Below, in pieces: positions 21,256 to 28,983 of a DNA stretch of 64,000 nt (position 1 is its first letter; every line of letters begins with the position of its first letter). A program made the translations under genes and the position numbers. The notes beneath the pieces are model-generated. The model worked only from the letters and a program-made list of their open reading frames with translations, had not been told where the DNA came from and did not search any database. Source of the stretch: Brevibacterium sp. XM4083 (GTDB taxonomy: Bacteria > Actinomycetota > Actinomycetes > Actinomycetales > Brevibacteriaceae); the NCBI RefSeq assembly GCF_006489205.2, contig NZ_VFYR02000001.1, forward strand, positions 372,001 to 436,000, read 5' to 3'.

Positions 21256-21266
21256 ACGTTTTGGTC
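21256..21266 (-). promoter_or_regulatory. Shared upstream motif GACCAAAACGT (LPXTG paralogue 1)
   Basis: Read on the minus strand, GACCAAAACGT lies 80 bp upstream of the ATG of paralogue 1. The identical 11-mer is 81 bp upstream of paralogue 3 (27681-27691). A related TTTGATCACG is about 77 bp upstream of paralogue 2. Identity of word and distance suggests a common promoter element or activator site. Confidence 0.5.
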
Positions 21267-21374
21267 ACGTGAATTCTTCGGAACAGTGCTGGGAAGAACA
21301 GCGCCGGCCAGAGCAGTGCTGGGATTCACGCCAGCCTGCCTTTGCCGCCCGGCAGAGGACGCTGGCCCCTTGCC

Positions 21375-21580
21375 GTCGCCTGGTCGTTGCGAAACCTTGA
21401 CCGTCCCGTGATCTCTGTTCCGACAGCACGCCGGCTGCCCGTGCGCTACCCGTCGCGTTGCTCGGTTCCCCGCACCACGCTCGTTGTCGCCTGGTCGTTG
21501 CGAAACCTTGGCCGTCCCGTGATCGCCGTTCCGGCAGCGTGCCCGCCGCCACTCGCACTGCTTGCTTCTCCACACCACAT
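21375..21580. repeat. Two tandem copies of a 111-bp intergenic repeat
   Basis: The unit starting GTCGCCTGGTCGTTGCGAAA begins at 21375 and again at 21486. The first 55 bp are almost identical (three changes) and the rest decays, giving way to a C-rich stretch near 21600-21660. A shorter word, CAGTGCTGGGA, is also repeated at about 21293 and 21322. I see no gene between 21177 and 21692. Confidence 0.75.
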
Positions 21581-21692
21581 ACGACGCCACCCGCCGGTCG
21601 GACAGCCCTCCCGCCCGTCAGCTGAGCCACCACCCCACCCGCCACTCCACCCCCCCGCTCACACCGGCTCTGAATAGTGCCTTTGGGGCCAA

Positions 21693-21716
21693 TGACACTT
21701 GGGCGAAACAGTGTCA
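21693..21716. promoter_or_regulatory. Inverted repeat operator upstream of the DUF1206 gene
   Basis: TGACACT (21693-21699), ten bases, AGTGTCA (21710-21716) is a perfect 7-bp inverted repeat. It overlaps a plausible promoter: TTGGGC at 21699-21704 and ATATGT near 21719. It resembles sites of TetR- or FadR-type repressors. The regulator is not encoded nearby. Confidence 0.5.
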
Positions 21717-21745
21717 GAATATGTCCTGTGACTGGAGACTCAACG

Positions 21746-22600
21746 ATGAAGAAGGCGGCCAGCAAGGCCGACGACGCGGCAGTCAACGCCGCTGACAGCA
21801 AGTGGTTCGAACGGGTCGCCCGAGTCGGCTTCGTAGCCAACGGACTCGTCCACATCATCCTCGGCGCCACCGCCGCCGGCCTCGCGCTCGGCAAGAGCGG
21901 CGAAGCCGAACAGTCCGGCGCAATGCAGCAGATGGCCTCCCAGCCCTTCGGCATGGTGCTGCTGTGGCTGTGCATGCTCGGCTGCGCCCTGCTCGCCCTG
22001 TGGAACCTCGCCAACGCGTTCTTCGGCACGGCCACCCTGCGCGGTCACGGCTCGAACGATCCTCGCGACGAACACGGCCGCGACCGCTGGAAGGACTTCA
22101 TCCTCGCGATCGCGCAGGGCATCACGTACGCGGCAGTGGCCGTGCTCTTCGGCAAGTTCGTCTTCGGCCAGGGCTCCGATTCGGGCCAGTCGTCCCAGCA
22201 GGCCTCGTCGACCCTCGCACAGGCCCCCGGCGGCATCCTCCTCCTCGTCGTCATCGGCGCAGTCGTGACGATCATCGGCATCGTGTTCTGCGTCAACGGC
22301 ATTCGGCGCAACTGGAAGGACGACGTGCGCACTCCGCGCTCGAGCGCCGTGGCGAAGCTGCTGACGATCACCGGCGTGCTCGGCTACCTCGGCAAGGGCG
22401 CCACGCTCATCGCCGTCGGCGTCCTCGTCATCGTCTCCGGCGTCACCGGCGACCCCGAGAAGTCGACCGGTGTCGACGGCGCCCTCAAGGCGATGCGCGA
22501 GCAGCCCTTCGGCACCTACCTCCTCCTCGGCGTCGGCGTCGGCCTGGTCCTCTACGGCGTCTTCCTCATGCTGCGGTCCCGATACGACAAGATGGATTGA
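21746..22600 (+). CDS. DUF1206 integral membrane protein
   Basis: 284 residues built of three similar two-helix units. Each starts with a GFVANGLVHIILGATAAGLALG-like helix: near residues 24-45, 105-130 (IAQGITYAAVAVLFGKFVFG) and 195-220 (GVLGYLGKGATLIAVGVLVIVSGVTG), each followed by a second helix and a short arginine-rich loop (FCVNGIRRNWKDD). This three-fold pattern is DUF1206, whose function is not known. GGAG lies 8 bp before the ATG at 21746; a GTG at 21728 is an alternative. It is transcribed towards the diacylglycerol kinase, 119 bp away. Confidence 0.85.
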   Translation: MKKAASKADDAAVNAADSKWFERVARVGFVANGLVHIILGATAAGLALGKSGEAEQSGAMQQMASQPFGMVLLWLCMLGCALLALWNLANAFFGTATLRGHGSNDPRDEHGRDRWKDFILAIAQGITYAAVAVLFGKFVFGQGSDSGQSSQQASSTLAQAPGGILLLVVIGAVVTIIGIVFCVNGIRRNWKDDVRTPRSSAVAKLLTITGVLGYLGKGATLIAVGVLVIVSGVTGDPEKSTGVDGALKAMREQPFGTYLLLGVGVGLVLYGVFLMLRSRYDKMD

Positions 22601-22719
22601 TTCCGCGGCACATTGAGAAGACTGCGTTAGTCTGTGATCTGACGCCGCCAGGCAGCGGCCGATGATCGAACAGCACCGCGAGCAGCACCGCCAGCAGGAC
22701 GTCTGCGAAAGGACCTGAA

Positions 22720-23652
22720 ATGAGTGCCCATCACGTCGGTATCGTGTGGAATCCGTCCAAGACCGAGAAGGAGGACCTCGAGGCCGCCCTTCCGGACAAT
22801 CCCGACCTCACCATCACCTGGCACGAGACCGAGGAGGACGATCCCGGCAAGTCCGCGACCCAGGCCGCTCTCGATGCCGGCGCCGAGGTGGTCATCGCCG
22901 CAGGTGGGGACGGTACGGTCCGTGCGGTGGCCGGCCACCTCGCGGAGACCGGTTCCGACGCCGAGCTCGGCATCGTTCCGCTGGGAACGGGGAACCTCCT
23001 GGCCCGCAATCTCGACGTCCCGCTCAACAACCTCGGCGAGGCGATGGAGCGCGCCCTCAACGGCACGGCCCGCGACATCGACATGGGCTGGGTCGAGGTC
23101 ACCCTTGCCGACGGCACGAATCGTGAGCCCTTCGTCGTCATGGCCGGCTTCGGGATCGACGCTCACATGATCACCGAGACCAACGACGACCTCAAGGACA
23201 AGGCCGGATGGCTGGCCTACGTCGAGTCGCTCGGTCGTGCGGTCTCGGCCAGCGATGTCATGGAGATCAACCTCTCGCGCGAGGGTGAGCGGATCGGCCA
23301 CGAGGCGGCGCACACCCTCATCGTCGGCAACTGCGGCACCCTGCAGGGCGGGATCACCCTGCTGCCCGACGCCGATCCCTCCGACGGCGAGCTCGACGTC
23401 CTCATCCTCAAGGCCGAGGGCGTCACCGGGTGGCTCGACACGATGAAGAACATGGTCTGGGACAACGGCCTGCGTCGGATGATGTCGAAGGATGATTCGG
23501 CGCAGAGCAGCGAGAGCGCGATCCACCAGCGGGTCTCCTCGCTGACGATCGAACTCGAGCAGCCGCGCGTCGTCGAGGTCGACGGCGACGAGGTCGGCGA
23601 GACGGAGAAGATCGACGTGACGATCGAGCCCGCGGCGCTGCGCGTGCGGTGA
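22720..23652 (+). CDS. Diacylglycerol/lipid kinase family protein (DagK-like)
   Basis: 310 residues. Nucleotide-binding domain with the hallmark EVVIAAGGDGTVRAVAGHL and GIVPLGTGNLLARNLDVP, followed by the beta-rich lipid-binding domain (GFGIDAHMI, IVGNCGTLQGGITLLPDADPSDGELDVLIL) and the final EVDGDEVG strand. It would phosphorylate diacylglycerol or a related membrane lipid at the inner leaflet. AAAGGA precedes the ATG. A paralogue with an added membrane anchor is at 27779-28900. Its stop runs directly into three GC-rich repeats and a terminator. Confidence 0.9.
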   Translation: MSAHHVGIVWNPSKTEKEDLEAALPDNPDLTITWHETEEDDPGKSATQAALDAGAEVVIAAGGDGTVRAVAGHLAETGSDAELGIVPLGTGNLLARNLDVPLNNLGEAMERALNGTARDIDMGWVEVTLADGTNREPFVVMAGFGIDAHMITETNDDLKDKAGWLAYVESLGRAVSASDVMEINLSREGERIGHEAAHTLIVGNCGTLQGGITLLPDADPSDGELDVLILKAEGVTGWLDTMKNMVWDNGLRRMMSKDDSAQSSESAIHQRVSSLTIELEQPRVVEVDGDEVGETEKIDVTIEPAALRVR

Positions 23653-23761
23653 CCCCGCCGAGGCGGTGGCGCACGTGCGCCGACCTCGCCGAATCAGCGT
23701 CTCCCGTGCAATGACCCCGCCGAGGCGGTCGTTCCCCGGGCGATGATCCCGCCGAGGCGGT
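23651..23761. repeat. Three spaced copies of GACCCCGCCGAGGCGGT
   Basis: The 17-mer GACCCCGCCGAGGCGGT occurs at 23651-23667 (overlapping the stop), 23713-23729 and, with one change, 23745-23761. Its core CCGCCGAGGCGG is a near palindrome. The same CGCCGAGGCGG word, in either orientation, appears repeatedly across the window in genes (as Ala-Glu-Ala codons) and between genes. Confidence 0.7.
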
Positions 23762-23771
23762 CATGGCCGAA

Positions 23772-23813
23772 AAACGCCTGTGGCCCCGACCGAAGTCGGG
23801 GCCACAGGCGTTT
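23772..23813. terminator. Bidirectional terminator between diacylglycerol kinase and LPXTG paralogue 2
   Basis: A perfect 19-bp stem, AAACGCCTGTGGCCCCGAC (23772-23790) with its complement at 23795-23813 around a CGAA loop. The stem itself supplies A-rich and T-rich ends, so it can act on both converging transcripts. Confidence 0.88.
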
Positions 23814-23830
23814 ACGCGTTCAACGTCGGA

Positions 23831-25234
23831 TCAGAGCGATTCGGCTGACTTCCTGCGACGCACCGTCAGGGCGACGACAGCGCCGCCGACGAGGAGCAGC
23901 GCGGCACCGCCGGCAAGGGCGCTGAGCTCGGCGCCGGTGCGCGGGAGCTGGCCGCCCGTGCTGCCGGATCCGCTGTCGCTGCCGCCGGAGCCGCCGGCCG
24001 CGGCACCCGAGGTGACCTCAAACGGTCCCTTGAGCACGTCATCGCCGCAGGTCGCCGACACCGAGTAGTCACCGACGTAGGCAGACGCGTTCGCCGACGT
24101 GCCGTACACGTTCACCGAGGCGGTGCCGGTCTCGTCCACGGTCACCGTGCTGTCGAAGGCGGTGACGTTCGAGTTGCCCTTCGGGTTGACGACAAAGCGC
24201 ACATCCGAACCGGGCTTGCAGTCCTTGACGGAGAGCGTCACACCCTTGTCCTTCTTGACGAAGTCAGCGGCTTCGATCGACTTCGGGGAGACGCTCAGCG
24301 AGGCGTCCTGTGCGGCGTCAGCAGTCAGGGTGAACTCGGCAGTGGACCCGAACTCCTCCCCGCCGACGTAGACGATGTAGTCGCCGGGCTTGACCTCATC
24401 GGTCTCCGTCGGACGGATGACCCCGGAGACCACGCCCTCATCAGAGACCTCGACATTCTCGTCGAGGTAGATGATCTCGTCAGTCTCGAACTTCGCGGCC
24501 ACGGCGATCGCCTGCTCACCGGGGACGAAGCCCTCACCGGTGAAGGAGATGCCCTTCTTCATGAACGCGGAGACGCTCATCGAATCGGTGCCGAGCGTGA
24601 GGGAGCCTTCCTCGAACTCCTCATCCTCGGTGATCACGAAGCTCCCCGGGAACTCTTCGGGCGCCTGATCCTTGCGCTCGACGGTGACCGTGAAATCGAC
24701 GGTCTGCGGGCCCTCGATCGTGCCCTCCTCGTCGTAGTACTCGAACTCGACCGAGCTGCCCTTGGCCTTCTTCACGTCATCGGTGAGCGAGTTCGTCACG
24801 ATGTCGCCGGGCTCGAGGCCGGAGACCGTGATGATGACGCCGTCGAAGTAGAACTCCGATTCCGTCATCGTTCCCGGCTCGACGTCGACCGTGGCCGCGA
24901 TGGGCGCCGAGGCGGTTTCAGTGGGTTCCGGATCCTCGGTGACCTCGTCATCAGATTCGTCCGATCCGGTTGCGGAGTCGTCCGGAGCCGGGGTCTCGGG
25001 GGCTTCCGGTGCCGGGGTGTCATCGGCGTCCGTGTCGGTGGTCTCGGGCGCCGGTGCGGCCGGAGCCGCATCGTCGGACGAGGGGGTCTCGTCGGCGGCG
25101 GTGTCCGGGGTCGTCGCCGCAACCGGGGCGGAGAGCGAGGTGTCGGCGTCGGCGGGGGAGGCGACTGCCGGGGCCGCGCCGAGGCCGGCGATGGCCAGAG
25201 CCAGCGCGGGAATGAGCGCAAGTTTCTTGGGCAT
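23831..25234 (-). CDS. LPXTG-anchored surface protein, paralogue 2
   Basis: 467 residues. Signal peptide 1-25 (MPKKLALIPALALAIAGLGAAPAVA), then an Ala/Pro/Asp/Thr-rich low-complexity stalk (about 28-95), two degenerate beta domains, and a C-terminal domain (VSPKSIEAADFVKKDKGVTLSVKDC...CGDDVL) nearly identical to that of paralogue 3 and close to paralogue 1. The sorting signal is LPRTG (430-434), followed by a helix and RRRK. ATG 25234 is chosen because it begins the signal peptide; an upstream ATG at 25279 would add 15 polar residues. It is highly acidic and presumably wall-linked. Its role is unknown. Confidence 0.87.
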   Translation of the reverse strand: MPKKLALIPALALAIAGLGAAPAVASPADADTSLSAPVAATTPDTAADETPSSDDAAPAAPAPETTDTDADDTPAPEAPETPAPDDSATGSDESDDEVTEDPEPTETASAPIAATVDVEPGTMTESEFYFDGVIITVSGLEPGDIVTNSLTDDVKKAKGSSVEFEYYDEEGTIEGPQTVDFTVTVERKDQAPEEFPGSFVITEDEEFEEGSLTLGTDSMSVSAFMKKGISFTGEGFVPGEQAIAVAAKFETDEIIYLDENVEVSDEGVVSGVIRPTETDEVKPGDYIVYVGGEEFGSTAEFTLTADAAQDASLSVSPKSIEAADFVKKDKGVTLSVKDCKPGSDVRFVVNPKGNSNVTAFDSTVTVDETGTASVNVYGTSANASAYVGDYSVSATCGDDVLKGPFEVTSGAAAGGSGGSDSGSGSTGGQLPRTGAELSALAGGAALLLVGGAVVALTVRRRKSAESL

Positions 25235-25361
25235 GGGGCTATGAGGTCCTCTCGAGGGGTGGATGCCGGAATTCGGCAACTACAGAAGCATATAGTCGCC
25301 GACACCCCGATTTGATCACGGCCCGATCACAGTTTCTGCGCACACGTAGTCGTCCGGGCAC

Positions 25362-25397
25362 GCGAAATGGGCCGGGAGGATTCCCGACCCATTTCGC
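25362..25397 (-). terminator. Terminator downstream of LPXTG paralogue 3
   Basis: Stem GCGAAATGGG (25362-25371) with CCCATTTCGC (25388-25397), continued inward by CGGGA/TCCCG after one mismatch, loop of four. It lies about 60 bp beyond the stop of the minus-strand gene. The rest of 25235-25361 must hold the promoter of paralogue 2, including TTTGATCACG at 25311-25320. Confidence 0.75.
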
Positions 25398-25455
25398 TCA
25401 GGCTGGCTGCCCGGTCCCGCCTCGGCGAGGAACGGCGCGACTCAGCGCAGTCTTG

Positions 25456-27600
25456 TCACACGTACGACGGTGAGAAGTCGCCCTTCCGGCGGCGCATCGT
25501 GATCGTCACTGCGGCTCCACCGACGAGCAGGAGCAGGGCACCTGCGGCGAGGCCGTCGAGTTCGGCACCGGTGCGGGGCAGTTCGCTGCCGTTGCCGCCG
25601 CCGGCGTTGTCACCGCCGCCACTGCCGTCGTCACCGCCACCGCCGGCGTTCGCTCCGGCGGTCACCTTGAAGGAGTCCTTCATCGTGTCGTCGCCGCAGG
25701 TCGCAGTCACGGAGTACCCGCCGACGTACGCCGAGGCGTCCGACGAGGTGCCGAAGACGCTCACCGAGGCTTTGCCGTCCTTGTCCGCCTGGACTGTGCG
25801 GTCGTAGGCGGTGATGCGCGAGTTGCCGTCCGCCATGACCATGAAGCGCACGTCCGAACCGGGCTTGCAGTCCTTGACGGAGAGCGTCACACCCTTCTTC
25901 TCGTTGATGAAGTCGTCGGCTTCGATCGACTTCGGTGAGACGGTGAGCGAGGCCTCGGCCGGTGCCTCGGGCTTCTCGTCGATGACGGTGATATCGCCCT
26001 TGAGCGTGACCGACTCGGTGCCTTCGCGGTCGATGGTCACCGTGAACGGAACCTTGCCGGGCTCGAGGTTGTCCGGGTTGCCCTTGTACCAGAGGTGGAG
26101 GACGTAGTCGCCGTCCTTCTCCGCGGTCTCGGTCTCACCGGTGAGGGAGTCGGTGATCTTGTCGCCGGCCTTGACCCCGGAGACCGTGACGGTGACGCCC
26201 TTCTCCTTGGTCGCGAGGTCCTTCGCGGTGATCTCTTTGGGGTCGACCTTGAGCGAGGCCTCGATCGGATCGACGGCGTCATCATCGACGACGGTGAATT
26301 CGCCCTTGAGCGTGACCGATTCGGTGCCCTCGCGTTCAATGGTCACTGTGAAGCGAACCTTGCCGGGTTCGACGTCGTCCGCGTTGCCTTCCCGATACAC
26401 CCTGAACGAGAAGTCGCCGTCCGCGCTGACCTCCCTCTTCTCGCCCGTGAGGGAGTCGGTCACAATGTCGCCGGCCTGGACGCCGGAGACCGTCACTTCG
26501 ATGCCCTTGGTGTTGTCCACAAGATCCTCAGCGGTGATCTCCGTCGGATCGACCTTGAGCGTGGCCTCGATCGGGTCGACCTCGCCGTCGTCGGCTGCGG
26601 CCACGTTGACCGTGCCTTCGAGCGTGTCGAACCCGTTCGCCCCTTGAAGATCGATCGAGAACGGAAGCGGGCCGTCCTGGAGTTCTGCGGGGTCTCCGTC
26701 GTAGTAGAGCTTCATCGTCGCCGAGGAGCCGGTCGCGGTGACGGGCTCGCCCGTGAGACCGGTCAGCGGAGTGAGCAGATCGCCTTCCTCGAGGCCGTTG
26801 ACCGTGACCGTCACGCCCTTGGACTTGTCCGCGAGGTCCTCGGCGGGAATGTCGCCCGAGGGAACCACGAGCGAGGCGGATTCCGGCTTCGGCGCCGCCT
26901 GCACCTCGACCGACTCCTCGAGCGTGGCGCTCGAGACGCCGGCGCGCTGCACCTTGACGGAGAACGACTTCGTTCCGGACTTGAGGTCCTCGGCATCGCC
27001 GGCGTAGTAGACGCGCAGCGACTTCGAGCTGCCGGTTGCGGTCGCCGCCTGAGCCGTGAGGCCGGAGACGCTGAGCTTGTCGCCCTTCTCCAGGCCGGTG
27101 ACGGTGACCGTCACGCCCTTCGAGGGATTCGCGAGGTCCTCGGCCGACACCTCGCCGGCGGAGACGCTGAGATCGGCGTTGATCTCCTCGGGCTTCTCCT
27201 CATCCTTCGGCTGCTCAGCGCCCTTGTCGCTGGGGGAGGGGCTGGGTGTCGACTTCGCGTCCTTGGCCGCTTTGTCCTTCGCGGCCTTGTCTTCGGCCGC
27301 CTTCTTGTCAGCTGCTTTCTTCTCCGCAGCTTTCTTGTCAGCAGCTTTCTTCTCGGCCTCTTCCTTCTCAGCCGCCTTCTTGTCAGCGGCCTTCTTTTCC
27401 GCAGCTTTCTTCTCTGCGGCTTTCTTCTCGGCGGCCTTCTTCTCCGCCGCTTCCTTTTCGGCTTTCTCCTTCTCCGCCTGCTCCTTCTCGGCCTTCGTCG
27501 GTGCCGACTGGGTGGAGGGGGTTTCGGCCGCGGCGACAGGGGCGGCGACGAGTCCGGAGAACGCGAGGGCCACAGCCGGCGCGAGGATGAGCTTCTTCAT
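25456..27600 (-). CDS. LPXTG-anchored surface protein, paralogue 3, with Ala-Lys-Glu stalk
   Basis: 714 residues. Signal peptide 1-25; residues 36-115 are a run of AEKKA/ADKKA pentapeptides, predicted as one long, highly charged helix; then five tandem beta domains of about 100 residues each (starting near INADLSVSAGEV, SASLVVPSGD, PIEATLKVDP, PIEASLKVDP and EASLTVSPKS). Domains 3 and 4 are the most alike, suggesting recent duplication. The last domain carries the two cysteines shared with paralogues 1 and 2. The sorting signal is LPRTG (674-678). AAGG precedes the ATG at 27600. It probably projects from the wall; the ligand is unknown. Confidence 0.88.
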   Translation of the reverse strand: MKKLILAPAVALAFSGLVAAPVAAAETPSTQSAPTKAEKEQAEKEKAEKEAAEKKAAEKKAAEKKAAEKKAADKKAAEKEEAEKKAADKKAAEKKAADKKAAEDKAAKDKAAKDAKSTPSPSPSDKGAEQPKDEEKPEEINADLSVSAGEVSAEDLANPSKGVTVTVTGLEKGDKLSVSGLTAQAATATGSSKSLRVYYAGDAEDLKSGTKSFSVKVQRAGVSSATLEESVEVQAAPKPESASLVVPSGDIPAEDLADKSKGVTVTVNGLEEGDLLTPLTGLTGEPVTATGSSATMKLYYDGDPAELQDGPLPFSIDLQGANGFDTLEGTVNVAAADDGEVDPIEATLKVDPTEITAEDLVDNTKGIEVTVSGVQAGDIVTDSLTGEKREVSADGDFSFRVYREGNADDVEPGKVRFTVTIEREGTESVTLKGEFTVVDDDAVDPIEASLKVDPKEITAKDLATKEKGVTVTVSGVKAGDKITDSLTGETETAEKDGDYVLHLWYKGNPDNLEPGKVPFTVTIDREGTESVTLKGDITVIDEKPEAPAEASLTVSPKSIEADDFINEKKGVTLSVKDCKPGSDVRFMVMADGNSRITAYDRTVQADKDGKASVSVFGTSSDASAYVGGYSVTATCGDDTMKDSFKVTAGANAGGGGDDGSGGGDNAGGGNGSELPRTGAELDGLAAGALLLLVGGAAVTITMRRRKGDFSPSYV

Positions 27601-27680
27601 TGGAGTGCCTTCTATCTGTGTGAGGGGGTGCACATCTGGAAGTCATCCTAGATACAGGCAATTCTCAGAACTATTTTTGT

Positions 27681-27691
27681 ACGTTTTGGTC
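27681..27691 (-). promoter_or_regulatory. Shared upstream motif GACCAAAACGT (LPXTG paralogue 3)
   Basis: The 11-mer, read on the minus strand, is 81 bp upstream of the ATG of paralogue 3 and identical to the one 80 bp upstream of paralogue 1. The flanks are AT-rich (ACAAAAATAGTTC) and could include a -10 region. Confidence 0.5.
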
Positions 27692-27778
27692 GAGCGGAAT
27701 TACGGTAACGCTTTGGTGAACACAAGGGTGCTGTCGCGACCTGTTCGTGACCTACCTCTGAGTAGGCCGCGCCGATGC

Positions 27779-28900
27779 TCACACGGGCCACGCCTCGGCG
27801 CGGATCTCCCGACGCTGCTCGGTCGTCGGCACGCGCACGATGATCGCACCGGGATCCACCGCCATCGCGAGATACCCGGTCGTGCCGAGGGGATCGCCGT
27901 CGAGCTGGACCTCGAGCGGATCCTTGGACTCGATGACGACGTTGTGGCACTTGCGGATGTCGGTGTGCAGACCCTTCGTCGTCCGGCGCCCGATGATCGA
28001 GGCGACGACTCCGACCCACTGGCCGAGGTTCTTCGGGCTGACGACGAGGACGTCGAGGAGTCCGTCGTCGATGATCGCCTCGGGCAGCAGCTGGATCCCG
28101 CCCTGGAGTTTGCCGCAGTTGCCGCCGATGACCGAGCGCACGCGCGCGGTCACCCGGTAGTCGTCGTCGTACGTGATCTTCACGTGGCTGGGACGGCCGA
28201 CGAGCGTGCGGGACCCGGCCTCGAGATACGCCAGCCAGCCGAGTCGGCTCTTCGCGTTCGCCGTCGTCTTCGCCATCACCTCGGCGTCGAAGCCGAGCCC
28301 CGTCATCACCATGAAGACGAGCGTCGGTCCGCCCCGGCTGATCTGCGCCGTGCCGACGTCGACGGCGCGATTGCGCCCCCACAGGGCGATCCGCAGCGCC
28401 CATTCGGGCTTGTCGAGGACGAGGTCGAGGTTGCGGGCGAGCAGGTTGCCCGTGCCCAGCGGGACGATCCCCATCGGCGTCGACGTGCCGGCCAGCGCCG
28501 AGGCGACCGCGCGGATGGTGCCGTCCCCACCGGCGGCGATGACGACGTCGACCCCTTCCTCGAGGGCGACCCGCGCCAGTCCCTCACCGGCGTCCTCGGG
28601 GGTGGTCTCGAGGATGAGCGGAGGGCTCCAGCCCTCGAAACGGCAGATCGCCTCGGCGGTCGACGCGAGCCGCCCGGCGCCCGCCTTCGTCGGATTGACG
28701 ATGAGGGCGGCGCGGTAGCGGTTGGGGGCGTACTCCTCGACTCCGTCGTCGTCGAGTTCGGGACGACGGGAGTACCGGCGCAGCCGTTTGAGGATGCGCC
28801 GCGAGCCGATGCGATTGCCGAGGAGGAACGCAGTGCCGACGATGACGACGAGACCGACGATGACAAGCCACATCATGGCGGGATCGAGGTCGAGGGTCAT
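27779..28900 (-). CDS. Membrane-anchored diacylglycerol/lipid kinase family protein
   Basis: 373 residues. Residues 8-28 are a transmembrane helix (MMWLVIVGLVVIVGTAFLLG), followed by a basic linker (RIGSRRILKRLRRYSRR). The kinase has VDVVIAAGGDGTIRAVASAL, GIVPLGTGNLLARNLDLVL, GGNCGKLQGGIQLLPEAIIDDGLLDVLVV and the final EVQLDGDPLG. It shares these blocks with the kinase at 22720 but is tethered. There is no Shine-Dalgarno box; TAGATT stands six bases before the ATG, as in leaderless transcripts. It is divergent from serS, with only 83 bp between them. Confidence 0.9.
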   Translation of the reverse strand: MTLDLDPAMMWLVIVGLVVIVGTAFLLGNRIGSRRILKRLRRYSRRPELDDDGVEEYAPNRYRAALIVNPTKAGAGRLASTAEAICRFEGWSPPLILETTPEDAGEGLARVALEEGVDVVIAAGGDGTIRAVASALAGTSTPMGIVPLGTGNLLARNLDLVLDKPEWALRIALWGRNRAVDVGTAQISRGGPTLVFMVMTGLGFDAEVMAKTTANAKSRLGWLAYLEAGSRTLVGRPSHVKITYDDDYRVTARVRSVIGGNCGKLQGGIQLLPEAIIDDGLLDVLVVSPKNLGQWVGVVASIIGRRTTKGLHTDIRKCHNVVIESKDPLEVQLDGDPLGTTGYLAMAVDPGAIIVRVPTTEQRREIRAEAWPV

Positions 28901-28906
28901 GGCACA

Positions 28907-28912
28907 AATCTA
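28907..28912 (-). promoter_or_regulatory. -10 element placing the start of a leaderless transcript (lipid kinase)
   Basis: TAGATT on the minus strand matches the actinobacterial TANNNT -10 and ends exactly six bases before the ATG at 28900, so transcription would begin at the start codon. No ribosome-binding box is present upstream of the gene. Confidence 0.5.
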
Positions 28913-28971
28913 CTCTGACGCACCTGAGCGCGGGCCCAGCGGTCGAATATCGCAAACCCAGGTCGCCCCGT

Positions 28972-28977
28972 TAAGCT
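28972..28977 (+). promoter_or_regulatory. -10 element placing the start of a leaderless transcript (serS)
   Basis: TAAGCT (TANNNT) ends six bases before the serS GTG at 28984. The intervening GAGGAG directly abuts the start codon, too close to act as a normal Shine-Dalgarno box, so leaderless initiation is the simpler reading. Confidence 0.45.
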
Positions 28978-28983
28978 GAGGAG

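Noticed and set aside
21265-22035. Minus-strand frame between LPXTG paralogue 1 and DUF1206 gene
   Set aside because: It runs through the 111-bp tandem repeat and antisense to the DUF1206 gene, with no ribosome site.
26095-27651. Long plus-strand frame opposite LPXTG paralogue 3, rich in Leu/Phe
   Set aside because: Its composition is the complement of the AEKKA codons. The minus-strand reading has signal peptide, repeats and sorting signal.
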